From Hymenobacter mucosus (lineage in GTDB: Bacteria > Bacteroidota > Bacteroidia > Cytophagales > Hymenobacteraceae): a stretch of DNA of 64,000 bases. Made by a program: the position numbers and the translations under genes. The stretch spans positions 496,001 to 560,000 of the forward strand of contig NZ_FZNS01000002.1 of NCBI RefSeq assembly GCF_900188255.1, given 5' to 3'. This document shows, piece after piece, positions 52,059 through 60,978 of this stretch; positions within the stretch are counted from its first letter, which is position 1, and the number at the start of each line of letters is the position of its first letter. Below the pieces are notes generated by a model that had not been told where the DNA came from, did not search any database, and worked only from the letters and a program-made list of their open reading frames with translations.

Positions 52059-54113
52059 ATGAACAAACCTCTCCTGACCGCGCTGGCACTCCTGCCGCTG
52101 GCCGCGGCGGCCCAACAAAATGTGTATACGCCCGAGCTACTGTGGAAGCTCAGGCGCCTGGGCGAAATGCAGGTGTCGCCGGACCGCAAGACGGTAGCCT
52201 ACACCGTGACGCGCTATAACCTGGCCGAAAACACCGGCAACACCGATATTTGGGTGGTGCCAGTGGCCGGTGGCACGGCCCGGCAGCTCACGACCACGCC
52301 TACTTCAGAAAACACTCTAAACTGGCGCCCCGACGGCAAACTAACCTTTCTCTCCGGCGAAGGCGGGAGCGACCAGCTCTACGTGATAAATGCCGATGGC
52401 TCGGGGAAGCAGAAGCTCAGCGAATTTCCCGAGCAAGGCTTGTCCAACCTGAAATACGCTCCTTCCGGCAAGTTCATTCTCTACACGCAGGATGTAAAAA
52501 CGGGCAAATCGGTGCAGGACTGGTACCCAGACTTGCCCAAGGCTGATGCTCGCATCATTGACGACCTAAACTACCGGCACTGGAACGCCTGGGACGACTT
52601 TAAATCCACACACGTATTTTTCCAACCCCTTGGCACCGACGGCCGGCCGACCGGATATGGCAAGGACGTGATGGCCGGCGAGAAGTTTGACGCGCCCCTG
52701 CAGCCCCTGGGCGGCTCGGAACAGTTGACCTTCGCCCCTGATGGCTACCGCCTAGCGTACACCTCGCGTAAGCTTACCGGCCGGGCCGAGGCCGAAAGCA
52801 CCAACTCCGATATTTACCTCTACGACATTCGGGAAGGCAAAACCCAGAACCTGAGTGAGGGATTGGGTGGCTACGACACGGAACCGACTTTCTCACCCGA
52901 CGGCTCGAAAGTGGCGTGGTTGAGCATGGCTACCCCCGGCTTCGAATCGGACCGCAACGGCATTGTGGTATACGACTTCAAAACCAAGAAGCGCGAAGAC
53001 ATTACCAACGGCTCGGAGCAGGCCGCAGCTAACATTCGGTGGAGTGCTGATGGCAAAACCATTTACTTCCTGAGCGTGCTTCAGGGCACCGAGCAACTGT
53101 TTTCCATCCCAAGCAAGGGCGGCAAGCTTAAGCAGCTGACTAGGGGTGCCCAGAACTACAACGCCTTCGAGCTAGCTGCCAACGATGTAGCTATTGCCAA
53201 CAAAACCACCCAAGCGCTACCCGCTGACTTAGTACGCCTCGACCTAAAATCCGGACGAGAAACCAGCCTCACCAACATCAACGAGCAGGAGCTAGCGGGC
53301 GTGAAAACCAGCAAAACGGAAGCGCGCTGGGTGAAAACCACCGACGGCAAGCAGATGCAAGTGTACGTTATCTATCCTCCTGATTTCGACCCTAGCAAGA
53401 AGTACCCGGCCCTACTCTACTGCCAGGGTGGCCCCCAAAGCCCCATTACGCAGAGCTTTTCCTACCGCTGGAATTTTCAGCTGCTGGCGGCCAACGGCTA
53501 CATAGTGGTAGCGCCTAACCGGCGTGGCCTGCCCGGCTTTGGCACGGAATGGAACAACAGCATCTCGGGCGATTGGGGTGGGCAGCCCATCCGGGACTAT
53601 CTCTCTGCCATAGATGCCCTAAGCCAAGAATCCTACGTGGATAAGGCGCACCTAGGCTGCGTGGGTGCTTCCTACGGTGGCTACTCCGTGTACCAGTTGG
53701 CTGGCAAGCACGAAGGCCGCTTCAAGACGTTTATTGCCCACGCCGGCCTCTACGACCTTACCAGTTGGTACCCCACCACAGAGGAAATGTTCTTCGCCAA
53801 CTACGACATGAAGGGCACCCCTTGGGACGCAACACTAAACAAGAGCTACACCGACTTCAACCCACAGCAGTTTGCCAAAAACTGGGATACCCCCATACTG
53901 GTAATTCACGGGGGCAAAGACTTCCGGGTACCCGAAGACCAAGGCATGGAAGCTTTTGGCACTGCTCAGTTGCGCGGCATCCCAAGCCGGTTTCTGTACT
54001 TTCCCAATGAGGGGCACTGGATTTCCAAGCCTCAGAATTCGGTGCTTTGGAACCGAGTATTCTTTGATTGGTTGGGCCGCACATTAAAGCCCGAAGGCCA
54101 AGCCACGAAGTAA
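52059..54113 (+). CDS. S9-family serine peptidase (prolyl oligopeptidase / acylaminoacyl peptidase type), 684 aa
   Basis: A signal peptide (KPLLTALALLPLAAAAQQ) is followed by a beta-propeller of WD40-like/PD40 repeats (SPDRKTVAYTV, SPDGSKVAWLS, SADGKTIYFLS). A C-terminal alpha/beta-hydrolase comes next: GASYGGYS with Ser538, HGGKDFRVP with Asp621, and NEGHW with His653 form the catalytic triad. It probably trims peptides in the periplasm. The ATG at 52059 is set by the signal peptide. Confidence 0.92.
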   Translation: MNKPLLTALALLPLAAAAQQNVYTPELLWKLRRLGEMQVSPDRKTVAYTVTRYNLAENTGNTDIWVVPVAGGTARQLTTTPTSENTLNWRPDGKLTFLSGEGGSDQLYVINADGSGKQKLSEFPEQGLSNLKYAPSGKFILYTQDVKTGKSVQDWYPDLPKADARIIDDLNYRHWNAWDDFKSTHVFFQPLGTDGRPTGYGKDVMAGEKFDAPLQPLGGSEQLTFAPDGYRLAYTSRKLTGRAEAESTNSDIYLYDIREGKTQNLSEGLGGYDTEPTFSPDGSKVAWLSMATPGFESDRNGIVVYDFKTKKREDITNGSEQAAANIRWSADGKTIYFLSVLQGTEQLFSIPSKGGKLKQLTRGAQNYNAFELAANDVAIANKTTQALPADLVRLDLKSGRETSLTNINEQELAGVKTSKTEARWVKTTDGKQMQVYVIYPPDFDPSKKYPALLYCQGGPQSPITQSFSYRWNFQLLAANGYIVVAPNRRGLPGFGTEWNNSISGDWGGQPIRDYLSAIDALSQESYVDKAHLGCVGASYGGYSVYQLAGKHEGRFKTFIAHAGLYDLTSWYPTTEEMFFANYDMKGTPWDATLNKSYTDFNPQQFAKNWDTPILVIHGGKDFRVPEDQGMEAFGTAQLRGIPSRFLYFPNEGHWISKPQNSVLWNRVFFDWLGRTLKPEGQATK

Positions 54114-54136
54114 ATAGTTGTTGGGTTTCTACCTAT

Positions 54137-54189
54137 CTCGCCCACGGAGCAGTTGCCTAGTGTAACTGCTCCGTGGGCGAGTGTTTTTT
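54137..54189 (+). terminator. Terminator of the S9 peptidase gene
   Basis: Eighteen-base perfect arms (54137-54154 and 54164-54181), nine-base loop, then T-run. It overlaps the upstream open frame of the next gene, which supports that gene's later start. Confidence 0.88.
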
Positions 54190-54251
54190 TAGCTATTAAA
54201 ATTTATATTGATCTATATAGTTACTTCTTTGGCCCTTACCTTCCCTACTGT

Positions 54252-56204
54252 ATGTGGCTACGTCTCCTTACCGTCTTTCTACTGGGCTGGGCGTTGGTGG
54301 CGAGTGCGCCTAGCTGGGCAGCTCTGCCACCGGAAGCTTTGCCTGACACCTTATTACTGAAAGACCCCAAGGGGCCTCACGTTTCGGAGGCCTACCAGTA
54401 CTACACCGAGCCTTTTGCTACCCCCATCAACCCGGAGCACGCGGAAGCCCAGTGGCGCGCCGGTAAATTTCAATCGGGACCCTGGCACCAGACGCTCAAC
54501 CTAGGCTTGCGGCATGAGCGGGTGTGGATACGGCTCATGGTCCGCAACGTAGATTCGCTACGCCTCCGCTTCTTGTGGAGCCTTTTCAACTTCGCGGATA
54601 GCGCGGCCCTGTATTGTCGGCCCCAAGGCACTACCCACTTCACTCGGCTAGGAGCCGCTAGCTCTTGGCTACCGGCGGCGGCACGTACGTTTCCGGCCCG
54701 CTCCCTTAGCTTTCCATTTGCGCTTAAGCCCAACGAAACGGCAACCCTCTACCTGCGCATCGACCTGCACGCGGGGGCGCTGTACTTACCTACCTACATT
54801 GAAACCACCGAGCATTTTCTGGCTTGGGAAATGAATTTTCCGTTTGAGCGACACTGGGTGTGGCTACTTGGCTTCTACTTCAGCAGCGCCCTGTTCAACC
54901 TGGTCCTCTTCGCTTTCCTGCGCGACCGGATTCACTTGTGGTACGTGACGTACGTGGCCTGCGTCACGGTATTTCTGATGATGGAGGATGGCTTAGATGC
55001 TATGCTGCTACCCACTACTGCTTACCAACTAGTGTGGACGGTAGGGCAATTCAATTTTATGGTGCTGGCGGCGGCGGCAGGTATCGGCATTATGCAACTG
55101 TTTCTGCGTTTGCGGGGCCGCTGGCCCCGTCTCCACCGAGTCGGCAATGGGCTAGCCGCTGTTGCAGGTGGGTTCGTGGTGCTTTACGCCGTAGTAGCGC
55201 CTTGGGCGGCACAGCATAGCATGAGGTTGTTGCAGGTGCTGAATCTTACCCGTGAGGTGGTACTTCTAAGCCTATTCGCCTACGGCTGGATAACTCTACT
55301 AACGGTAGCTCAGTCTCGGCACTGGCGGCGGCTGGCGGGATACTACGCGCTTACCTACCTTTTCTTTTTCACCGGCTTCGCTATATTCTGGAGCAACCAC
55401 GTTGGCCTAAGCAGCTTCAACCCCATCTACCCAAACCCGTTAGCGTGGGGACTAGTGCTTGAACTACTGGTATTGAGTGCTTTGCTGACGGGGCGCTTCC
55501 GCCACACTCTGCGTCAGAATGCCGTGTTGCGCATCCGGCAACTCCATCAGCGCAATGCCCAAGGTGCCCGCCTCATTGCAGCCCAGGAGGAGGAGCGGGA
55601 GCAACTGGCCCGCGAGCTGCACGATGCCTTGGGGCCCAACCTAGCCGCCCTGCACTTGGCTTGGCAGGGGCCGGCCATTCGGGAGGCGCTTGCTACCTCA
55701 ACAGCAGCGGCAGCAGCCGGTAAGCACGCCGAGCTCTTGCTGCGCCACCTGCGCGATGATGTACGCACGTATAGCCACTCCCTCATTCCCGCTCACTTGG
55801 GGCCGGGCAGCCTAACGGAATCTATTGCTTCCCTGGGCGAGCTGATTAATCTATATGGTACGCCCGTAGTGCACACCATCTGCGACGAGGGAGCCGACCA
55901 ACTACCGCCCTCCTTACAGCAGGCAGGCTACCGGATTGCGGCGGAACTACTCAACAATGCGGTACGGCATGCGCGCGCCACGGAGGTACAAGTGCAACTG
56001 CACCGCCACCGCACCTCGCTGGAGATAGTAGTAGCAGACAATGGCCAAGGCTTTAGCGACGACAAACCCAAAGTCGGCATTGGCCTACGGGGTGTGCGGG
56101 CCCGCACAGAGTACTTACACGGCCAACTCCATATCGACACTTCCTCGGACGGTACCTGTGTGCGGGTGAGCCTACCCTGTGAGGTAGCTCCGCCAAACAG
56201 CTAA
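54252..56204 (+). CDS. 7TMR-DISM histidine kinase, 650 aa
   Basis: A signal peptide (LTVFLLGWALVASAP) is followed by a periplasmic 7TMR-DISMED2-like domain (about 40-195, with WIRLMVRNVDS, FNFADSAALYC), a seven-TM 7TMR-DISM core (about 200-420), a coiled coil, and a HisKA_3/NarX-type domain with His457 in ARELHDALGPNLA. A HATPase domain follows (ELLNNAVRHARAT, DNGQGF, GIGLRGVRARTE). It is a hybrid-free orphan kinase; no response regulator gene is next to it. Carbohydrate-like ligands are suspected for this receptor class. Confidence 0.9.
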   Translation: MWLRLLTVFLLGWALVASAPSWAALPPEALPDTLLLKDPKGPHVSEAYQYYTEPFATPINPEHAEAQWRAGKFQSGPWHQTLNLGLRHERVWIRLMVRNVDSLRLRFLWSLFNFADSAALYCRPQGTTHFTRLGAASSWLPAAARTFPARSLSFPFALKPNETATLYLRIDLHAGALYLPTYIETTEHFLAWEMNFPFERHWVWLLGFYFSSALFNLVLFAFLRDRIHLWYVTYVACVTVFLMMEDGLDAMLLPTTAYQLVWTVGQFNFMVLAAAAGIGIMQLFLRLRGRWPRLHRVGNGLAAVAGGFVVLYAVVAPWAAQHSMRLLQVLNLTREVVLLSLFAYGWITLLTVAQSRHWRRLAGYYALTYLFFFTGFAIFWSNHVGLSSFNPIYPNPLAWGLVLELLVLSALLTGRFRHTLRQNAVLRIRQLHQRNAQGARLIAAQEEEREQLARELHDALGPNLAALHLAWQGPAIREALATSTAAAAAGKHAELLLRHLRDDVRTYSHSLIPAHLGPGSLTESIASLGELINLYGTPVVHTICDEGADQLPPSLQQAGYRIAAELLNNAVRHARATEVQVQLHRHRTSLEIVVADNGQGFSDDKPKVGIGLRGVRARTEYLHGQLHIDTSSDGTCVRVSLPCEVAPPNS

Positions 56205-56211
56205 CCTTTTG

Positions 56212-57498
56212 CTAGGTATGGGTAGCTACTGCGGCGGGCTGGCGGCGTAGCCATTGCAACACGCCAAATAATACAAGCAGCAACAAGCCACACAGCAGCC
56301 CTAAAGTAGGTGCCCTTACCCACGTAAGGGCCCAGCCGGTAAGGTAGGAACCACTTACCCCCGACAGGTTTACCAGCGCCATATAGGTAGTAAACTGGGA
56401 GCCCTCAATTTGGGGGCGGCACAAAGCCATGAGCAAAGGCAGGGCAGCCACGCTCAGGCTCGGATCGGCCATGTTCCAGAATAGAAGCCCAAGGGTAGCA
56501 ACGGGGGTGTAGTGCCAAAACAAGCTCAGGCTGCAAAATAGCAACAGAAACGCTGCCAACGTGCCAAGCACCCACCGCTGCAAGTAGGCAGCCCCCACCC
56601 GATCAGCTACGATGCCCCCGCCTACAATAAGCGCAAGCGTGGCAACGCTACCCCAACTACCTTGCATGACGGATACGGCCTGATCGGACCAGTGCAACTC
56701 TTGAATAAGGTGATACGAATAGGCCCAGCCAAACACGCTCAGGGTCATGTAAGCCAGCGCAACCACCAAAAACAAACGCAGTGTGTGCCGCTCGGTAATG
56801 GCCCGCAGCAGCTCCCGAAACAGCCAGCTTACGGGCGGATTTTCGGCGTTGAGGGCCGCAGCAGATGCCCGCTGCCCGCGCACAGGCAGCAGCGTATCGG
56901 TACGGTCGAGGCGGATGGAGAAGGTAAGCACCGTGAGAGCCAGCAACACCCCCGACTGCACCAGGGCCGCCCAGAAAAAGCCGTAGTGATGTAGCACTGC
57001 CGTGAGGCCCGCCGCCCCCGCCGAACCACCAATCAGCATGCCGCCCCGCATAAATGCATTGACGCGCCCTCGCTCGGCTTCGGGTACTACCGCAATGGCA
57101 ATGGCATCAACGCTGGCATCTTGGATGGAAGCAAAGATGCTGTGCACCACAAAGGCGCCCGTCATCAGCGGGAGCTGCGCTACAGGGTCGTGCACCAGTA
57201 GCAGGCTTAGCGAAGCCAGCGCGGCTATTAGCTGCGTAAGCACCACCCATTGCTTGCGGTGACCAATAATGGAGTACTGATACTTATCGATGAGCGGCCC
57301 CCACACAAATTGGATGGCCCAGGGCAGCCCTACTGCCGCCGCAAACGATGCTACCACTGCGGGGCTCAAGTTACGCCCAATTAGGTAGTTGACCACGGCA
57401 GTAAGGCCAAACCCGGCAGGCACGCCCTGCATCACGTACAGATAGAAGAAAGTAAAGTACCGTAGGCCAGTACTTTCACGCAGCACAAGATTTTTCAC
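56212..57498 (-). CDS. MFS transporter, 428 aa
   Basis: Twelve hydrophobic segments, with an N-terminal YLYVMQGVPAGFGL and loop 2-3 region PWAIQFVWGPLIDKYQYSIIGHRKQW (cited in part). IQDASVDAIAIAV in TM4-5 resembles AmpG-type MFS permeases that import muropeptides, but the assignment is only family-level. The start codon is GTG. It is convergent with the kinase gene, with seven bases between the stops and no hairpin. Confidence 0.8.
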   Translation of the reverse strand: MKNLVLRESTGLRYFTFFYLYVMQGVPAGFGLTAVVNYLIGRNLSPAVVASFAAAVGLPWAIQFVWGPLIDKYQYSIIGHRKQWVVLTQLIAALASLSLLLVHDPVAQLPLMTGAFVVHSIFASIQDASVDAIAIAVVPEAERGRVNAFMRGGMLIGGSAGAAGLTAVLHHYGFFWAALVQSGVLLALTVLTFSIRLDRTDTLLPVRGQRASAAALNAENPPVSWLFRELLRAITERHTLRLFLVVALAYMTLSVFGWAYSYHLIQELHWSDQAVSVMQGSWGSVATLALIVGGGIVADRVGAAYLQRWVLGTLAAFLLLFCSLSLFWHYTPVATLGLLFWNMADPSLSVAALPLLMALCRPQIEGSQFTTYMALVNLSGVSGSYLTGWALTWVRAPTLGLLCGLLLLVLFGVLQWLRRQPAAVATHT

Positions 57499-57600
57499 AA
57501 GATAGTGTCCTAACAGCAGGCAGTAACCGAAGCAAAAGGTACTGGTTTTTACGCCATTGCCGCTAGCTCTGCCCCGCGCACGTGCTAGGTAGCGCGCTAC

Positions 57601-59739
57601 TTACTTTAGTACTTCTTCCGTCACCTTGCCAATGTCGCTGCTGATCTTCTGAATGAAGTCTAACTGCTCGGTAAGATGGGTATCGGTGGCAGGTGGTTCG
57701 GCACGACGGGCCACGGCGTCGGGGGCAATTGCGGGGGCCTCGGGCTCGGCAGGATCGAGGCGGCGCAAACTGCGGTGCAGGGCTTGCTGGGCCTGGCGTA
57801 CTGGGCGCAGGAGCGCGCCGGGCAGCGCCGGGCGCTGGTCAGGGCCGGCCAGCATGCCGGAGGTAATGGATGAGACGTTGGACGACAAAATATGATTCAG
57901 CACCACAAACTCGTGTACCTCGCTGGGCCGGTGCTGCTTGCCCCGGGGCTCCGACATCATGCGCTGGAAAGCCGCCGCCAGGTTAGCCGAGCTCACGTAC
58001 ACCGCCTTGCGGGCCAGCTTATATTCTACTACCGCAATAGGCGAGCCGGTGAGAGCTTCGGCCAGGGTTTGCAGGTAGCGCAAATTGGCGCGCAACACTC
58101 CTTTCATGTAGTCCTGCAACTGATCTGATTCCCAACTCGGAAATAGAACATAGCTAGTGGAGAAGGCAATCAGGCAGCCCGTTACAGTGTCCAGCACGCG
58201 CTCCTCTACCACCTGCAAGTAATGCAGGCCCATAAAATTGAACAGGATAATAATAAAGGGAGTGGTGAAGATGACTGTTATGATGTAATTGCGGCGGGGG
58301 AAGCTGAAAGCCACGAGCATGAACAGCCCAAACAGCACCACCAAGGCCGTGCGGTTGGGCACCAGCCACAGCACCAAACCCCCAATAACGCCGCCCACCA
58401 ACGTACCCAGCACACGCTGCACATTGCGCTGCTTGGTGAGGCTGTACGCGGGCTTCAGCATGTAGAGAATCGTCATCAGAATCCAGTAGCTGTGGTGGCC
58501 GGGCATTACCAGCTTTGCCACGGCATACCCCACCAAACTGGCTAGCATCATGCGGATGGCGTGACGAAAGATGCCGGAAGTGAGCGTGAGGTGGTCGCGC
58601 AGCTCGTCCAAATCAAAACTCTGGTGCGACACGAAGCGGCCAAACTCCAACTCCCGGTTGGTAGGCGCCGGGGCGCTGGCATCAAAGTAAGCCAGCACAT
58701 CTTGGAGGCGCTGGGTAAGGTTGCGCAGGTTCACTAGCATCTTCTTCAGCACCAAGGTATGCCCCGGCTGGCGGGGGTCTTCCAGGGCATCAATGCGTGC
58801 CTTTAGCTGCTCTAAAGAGGTAGTGAGGTTGATGCGGGACCGGTAGCCGTGGTTGGCTTCAATAGCAAAACCAATATTTTCCAGTTCGGCCGCCAGTAGC
58901 TCCACCATGTCGGCAACGACGCTTAGGATGCCGGTTTCGCCGAAGCGCGTGCGTAGGGCGGCGTAGTCGTAGTACGTCACGGTGATGTGCTCATAGAGGT
59001 CTACCACATCCACGAACGTGAGTACCAGCCGCCGCCCCGTCCCCGTCGACTCCTTTACGGTCTGGCGGGTTTTAAACAGTAGCTCGCGCACGGCATCCTG
59101 CTTTTCACTTACCGTTACTTGCTGGGCCACCAGGCGGCGATAGTCATCGTCGAGGCTCGTACCGGTACGATAAAACTCCGCCTTTAGGCGCAGAAAGTTA
59201 GCCACAGCCCGAATGGACTCGCCCAAGGCCTGCTGCGCCGGGCGATACGGCAGAATTTGGTAGGTAAGCAAGCTCACGGCCATGTACCACAGCCCCCCAA
59301 TGGTTATGACGCTGGTGTAATGGAGCAGCTGCGGCAACGTGAAGCTGCGCTCCATCATCAGAATCATGAGCAGCAGACCGGCCGTACCTACCTGCCCAGC
59401 GCGGGCACCGTACACCAGAAACATCGTCAGCCCAAAGCTGAGTATTCCTATTTCCAAGCCCAGCAGCCACCAGTAAGGCTGCACCAATCCCGTCAGCAGA
59501 GCCACTAGCGGCAGCAATACCAAGCCCGCCAGCATACCGTTGCGCTTGTGCACCACGGGGCCGGGCTGGTCGATGAGGTTCATACACAGGGCTCCCAACG
59601 ACATAGTCAGGCCGGTTTCCAACTCCCCCATCCACCCGAGCAGCACGCCCGGAATCAAGACGGTGAGCGTGGTGCGCAATCCATCGGAAAAGTCCTGGCT
59701 AGAAAAAAAATAACGTAGTGAGCGGGTATCGGCAGACAT
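57601..59739 (-). CDS. FUSC-family inner-membrane protein (YccS/YhfK-like), 712 aa
   Basis: Two sets of about five or six TM helices, each followed by a cytoplasmic helical domain. The second set has the FUSC block ILYMLKPAYSLTKQRNVQRVLGTLVGGVIGG (cited as key pattern KPAYSLT-x-QR-x-x-RVLGTL-x-G). FUSC proteins resemble fusaric-acid efflux (AaeB/YccS) transporters. The ATG at 59739 begins MSADTRSLRYFF; an in-frame codon 57 bases upstream adds a basic, unlikely leader. It is probably a single gene. Confidence 0.88.
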   Translation of the reverse strand: MSADTRSLRYFFSSQDFSDGLRTTLTVLIPGVLLGWMGELETGLTMSLGALCMNLIDQPGPVVHKRNGMLAGLVLLPLVALLTGLVQPYWWLLGLEIGILSFGLTMFLVYGARAGQVGTAGLLLMILMMERSFTLPQLLHYTSVITIGGLWYMAVSLLTYQILPYRPAQQALGESIRAVANFLRLKAEFYRTGTSLDDDYRRLVAQQVTVSEKQDAVRELLFKTRQTVKESTGTGRRLVLTFVDVVDLYEHITVTYYDYAALRTRFGETGILSVVADMVELLAAELENIGFAIEANHGYRSRINLTTSLEQLKARIDALEDPRQPGHTLVLKKMLVNLRNLTQRLQDVLAYFDASAPAPTNRELEFGRFVSHQSFDLDELRDHLTLTSGIFRHAIRMMLASLVGYAVAKLVMPGHHSYWILMTILYMLKPAYSLTKQRNVQRVLGTLVGGVIGGLVLWLVPNRTALVVLFGLFMLVAFSFPRRNYIITVIFTTPFIIILFNFMGLHYLQVVEERVLDTVTGCLIAFSTSYVLFPSWESDQLQDYMKGVLRANLRYLQTLAEALTGSPIAVVEYKLARKAVYVSSANLAAAFQRMMSEPRGKQHRPSEVHEFVVLNHILSSNVSSITSGMLAGPDQRPALPGALLRPVRQAQQALHRSLRRLDPAEPEAPAIAPDAVARRAEPPATDTHLTEQLDFIQKISSDIGKVTEEVLK

Positions 59740-59918
59740 TGGGGGACGGCAACAGCGGCGAGGCGGCAAGGTGGTAATCCGCCGACCTATACGCAAGGAC
59801 CGCGCCTGCTGCTGACCTCGGCCCGGTAGAAATTCTCTTAAAAACTGGTGAGCCTAGAAGTTTTCCTGTTTTCTACTTCCCACCGAAGCCTGGCCCTAGT
59901 GTAGCGCCTAGCAAGATA

Positions 59919-59956
59919 AGAGCCGCCTACCCTGCCCGGCAGGATGAAGCGGCTCT
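59919..59956 (-). terminator. Probable terminator after cyanophycinase
   Basis: Eight-base arms (59919-59926 and 59949-59956) plus an inner CCTGCC-GGCAGG stem. The following U-run on the minus strand is weak. Confidence 0.45.
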
Positions 59957-60003
59957 CGAAACAACGGTGGAAGCAACGGCAGGCTTTTAGTAAATCGGAA
60001 GCC

Positions 60004-60897
60004 TTATACGTGCATTTGCTCAATGATAGGCAGCGTGTACCGCTCGCCGTGGCTAAGCAGGTGCACTTTTAAGTCGCGGATAGTAAAGGGCTCACCGGGT
60101 TCAATTTCATGGATGTTGGTAGAGGAGCAGCTGAGGCCGTCTACAATAACCACTAAGCCCTCCCCTATCACTTCTAGTTCGCGGCCTTCCGTAATAACGA
60201 CCCCAGTGTTTTCTTCTAGCCCCAACCCGATGCAGGCCGGGTTGGTAGCAACAATTTGGGCCATGCGTACGATACGGCCCCGCGCCACGAAATGGGTGTC
60301 AATGGCTACGTCGTGCAAAAACTCAAGACCTGTGGTAATGTGAATTTCGTCTTTGAGCATGCCCGCGTCATTGCGCCCCTGGTAAATCATGGGGGTGCTC
60401 ATGGCAGCGGCGCTGGCGCTGGTGCCAGCTACCACAAACCGCTCGTACGTGTAGCGTTCTTTGATGCGGCGTTGCAGCTTGGTTCCTCCTAGTAAGGCCG
60501 TCAAACGCAGCTGGTCTCCCCCGGTGAACATAATGCCGGCTGCTTCTTCCAGCAGGCGCAAGCTTTCTTCTGAGTTGGCTTGCTCACGACTTTGGATGTT
60601 CAGTACGTTGACCTGGCTAACACCGAGGTTTTTGAAGATATCGACGTACTCTTGGCCGGCTTCTTCTGCTTCTTCCGAGGCGGTAGGAATCACTAGCACG
60701 GAGCCCCCTAGGGTAAGCTCTTTCACAAAGCGGTGCAGCACCGGCTCGGAGGCCATGTCGTCGGGTGCTGTGTGCTCTTTATTGTCAACGCCCTGCTTTT
60801 CAGCCCCTCCAATGGGGATAAGCACTCCTTGCGGATGCGGGCAGTGAGCCGAGGCAGATTGTTGGGAAGCGGTGGATTTTTTGCGGGAGGTAGCCAT
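60004..60897 (-). CDS. Cyanophycinase (S51-type serine peptidase), 297 aa
   Basis: It hydrolyses the Asp-Arg polymer cyanophycin to beta-Asp-Arg dipeptides. The S51 signature is present: GGDQLRL with Gln129, the nucleophile in VVAGTSASAAAM at Ser160, and AIDTHFVARGRIVRM, plus NPACIGLGLEENTG. A polar N-terminus of about 20 residues precedes the domain. No cphA synthetase lies in the window, so cyanophycin synthesis elsewhere or uptake of external polymer is possible. It is transcribed in the same direction as the FAD-Rieske gene upstream, 81 bases away. Confidence 0.86.
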   Translation of the reverse strand: MATSRKKSTASQQSASAHCPHPQGVLIPIGGAEKQGVDNKEHTAPDDMASEPVLHRFVKELTLGGSVLVIPTASEEAEEAGQEYVDIFKNLGVSQVNVLNIQSREQANSEESLRLLEEAAGIMFTGGDQLRLTALLGGTKLQRRIKERYTYERFVVAGTSASAAAMSTPMIYQGRNDAGMLKDEIHITTGLEFLHDVAIDTHFVARGRIVRMAQIVATNPACIGLGLEENTGVVITEGRELEVIGEGLVVIVDGLSCSSTNIHEIEPGEPFTIRDLKVHLLSHGERYTLPIIEQMHV

Positions 60898-60978
60898 ATA
60901 CAGCGCATACAGAGCAGGAGCCATCTGTGAGTGGCCCTTGCAGAAGTGAGAGAAAGGAAACTATGGAGGCGTGGGCTA

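Noticed and set aside
57589..57600. 12-base palindrome GTAGCGCGCTAC right after the FUSC stop
   Set aside because: It is short, has no T-run and no partner copy noticed, so I do not call it a terminator or operator.
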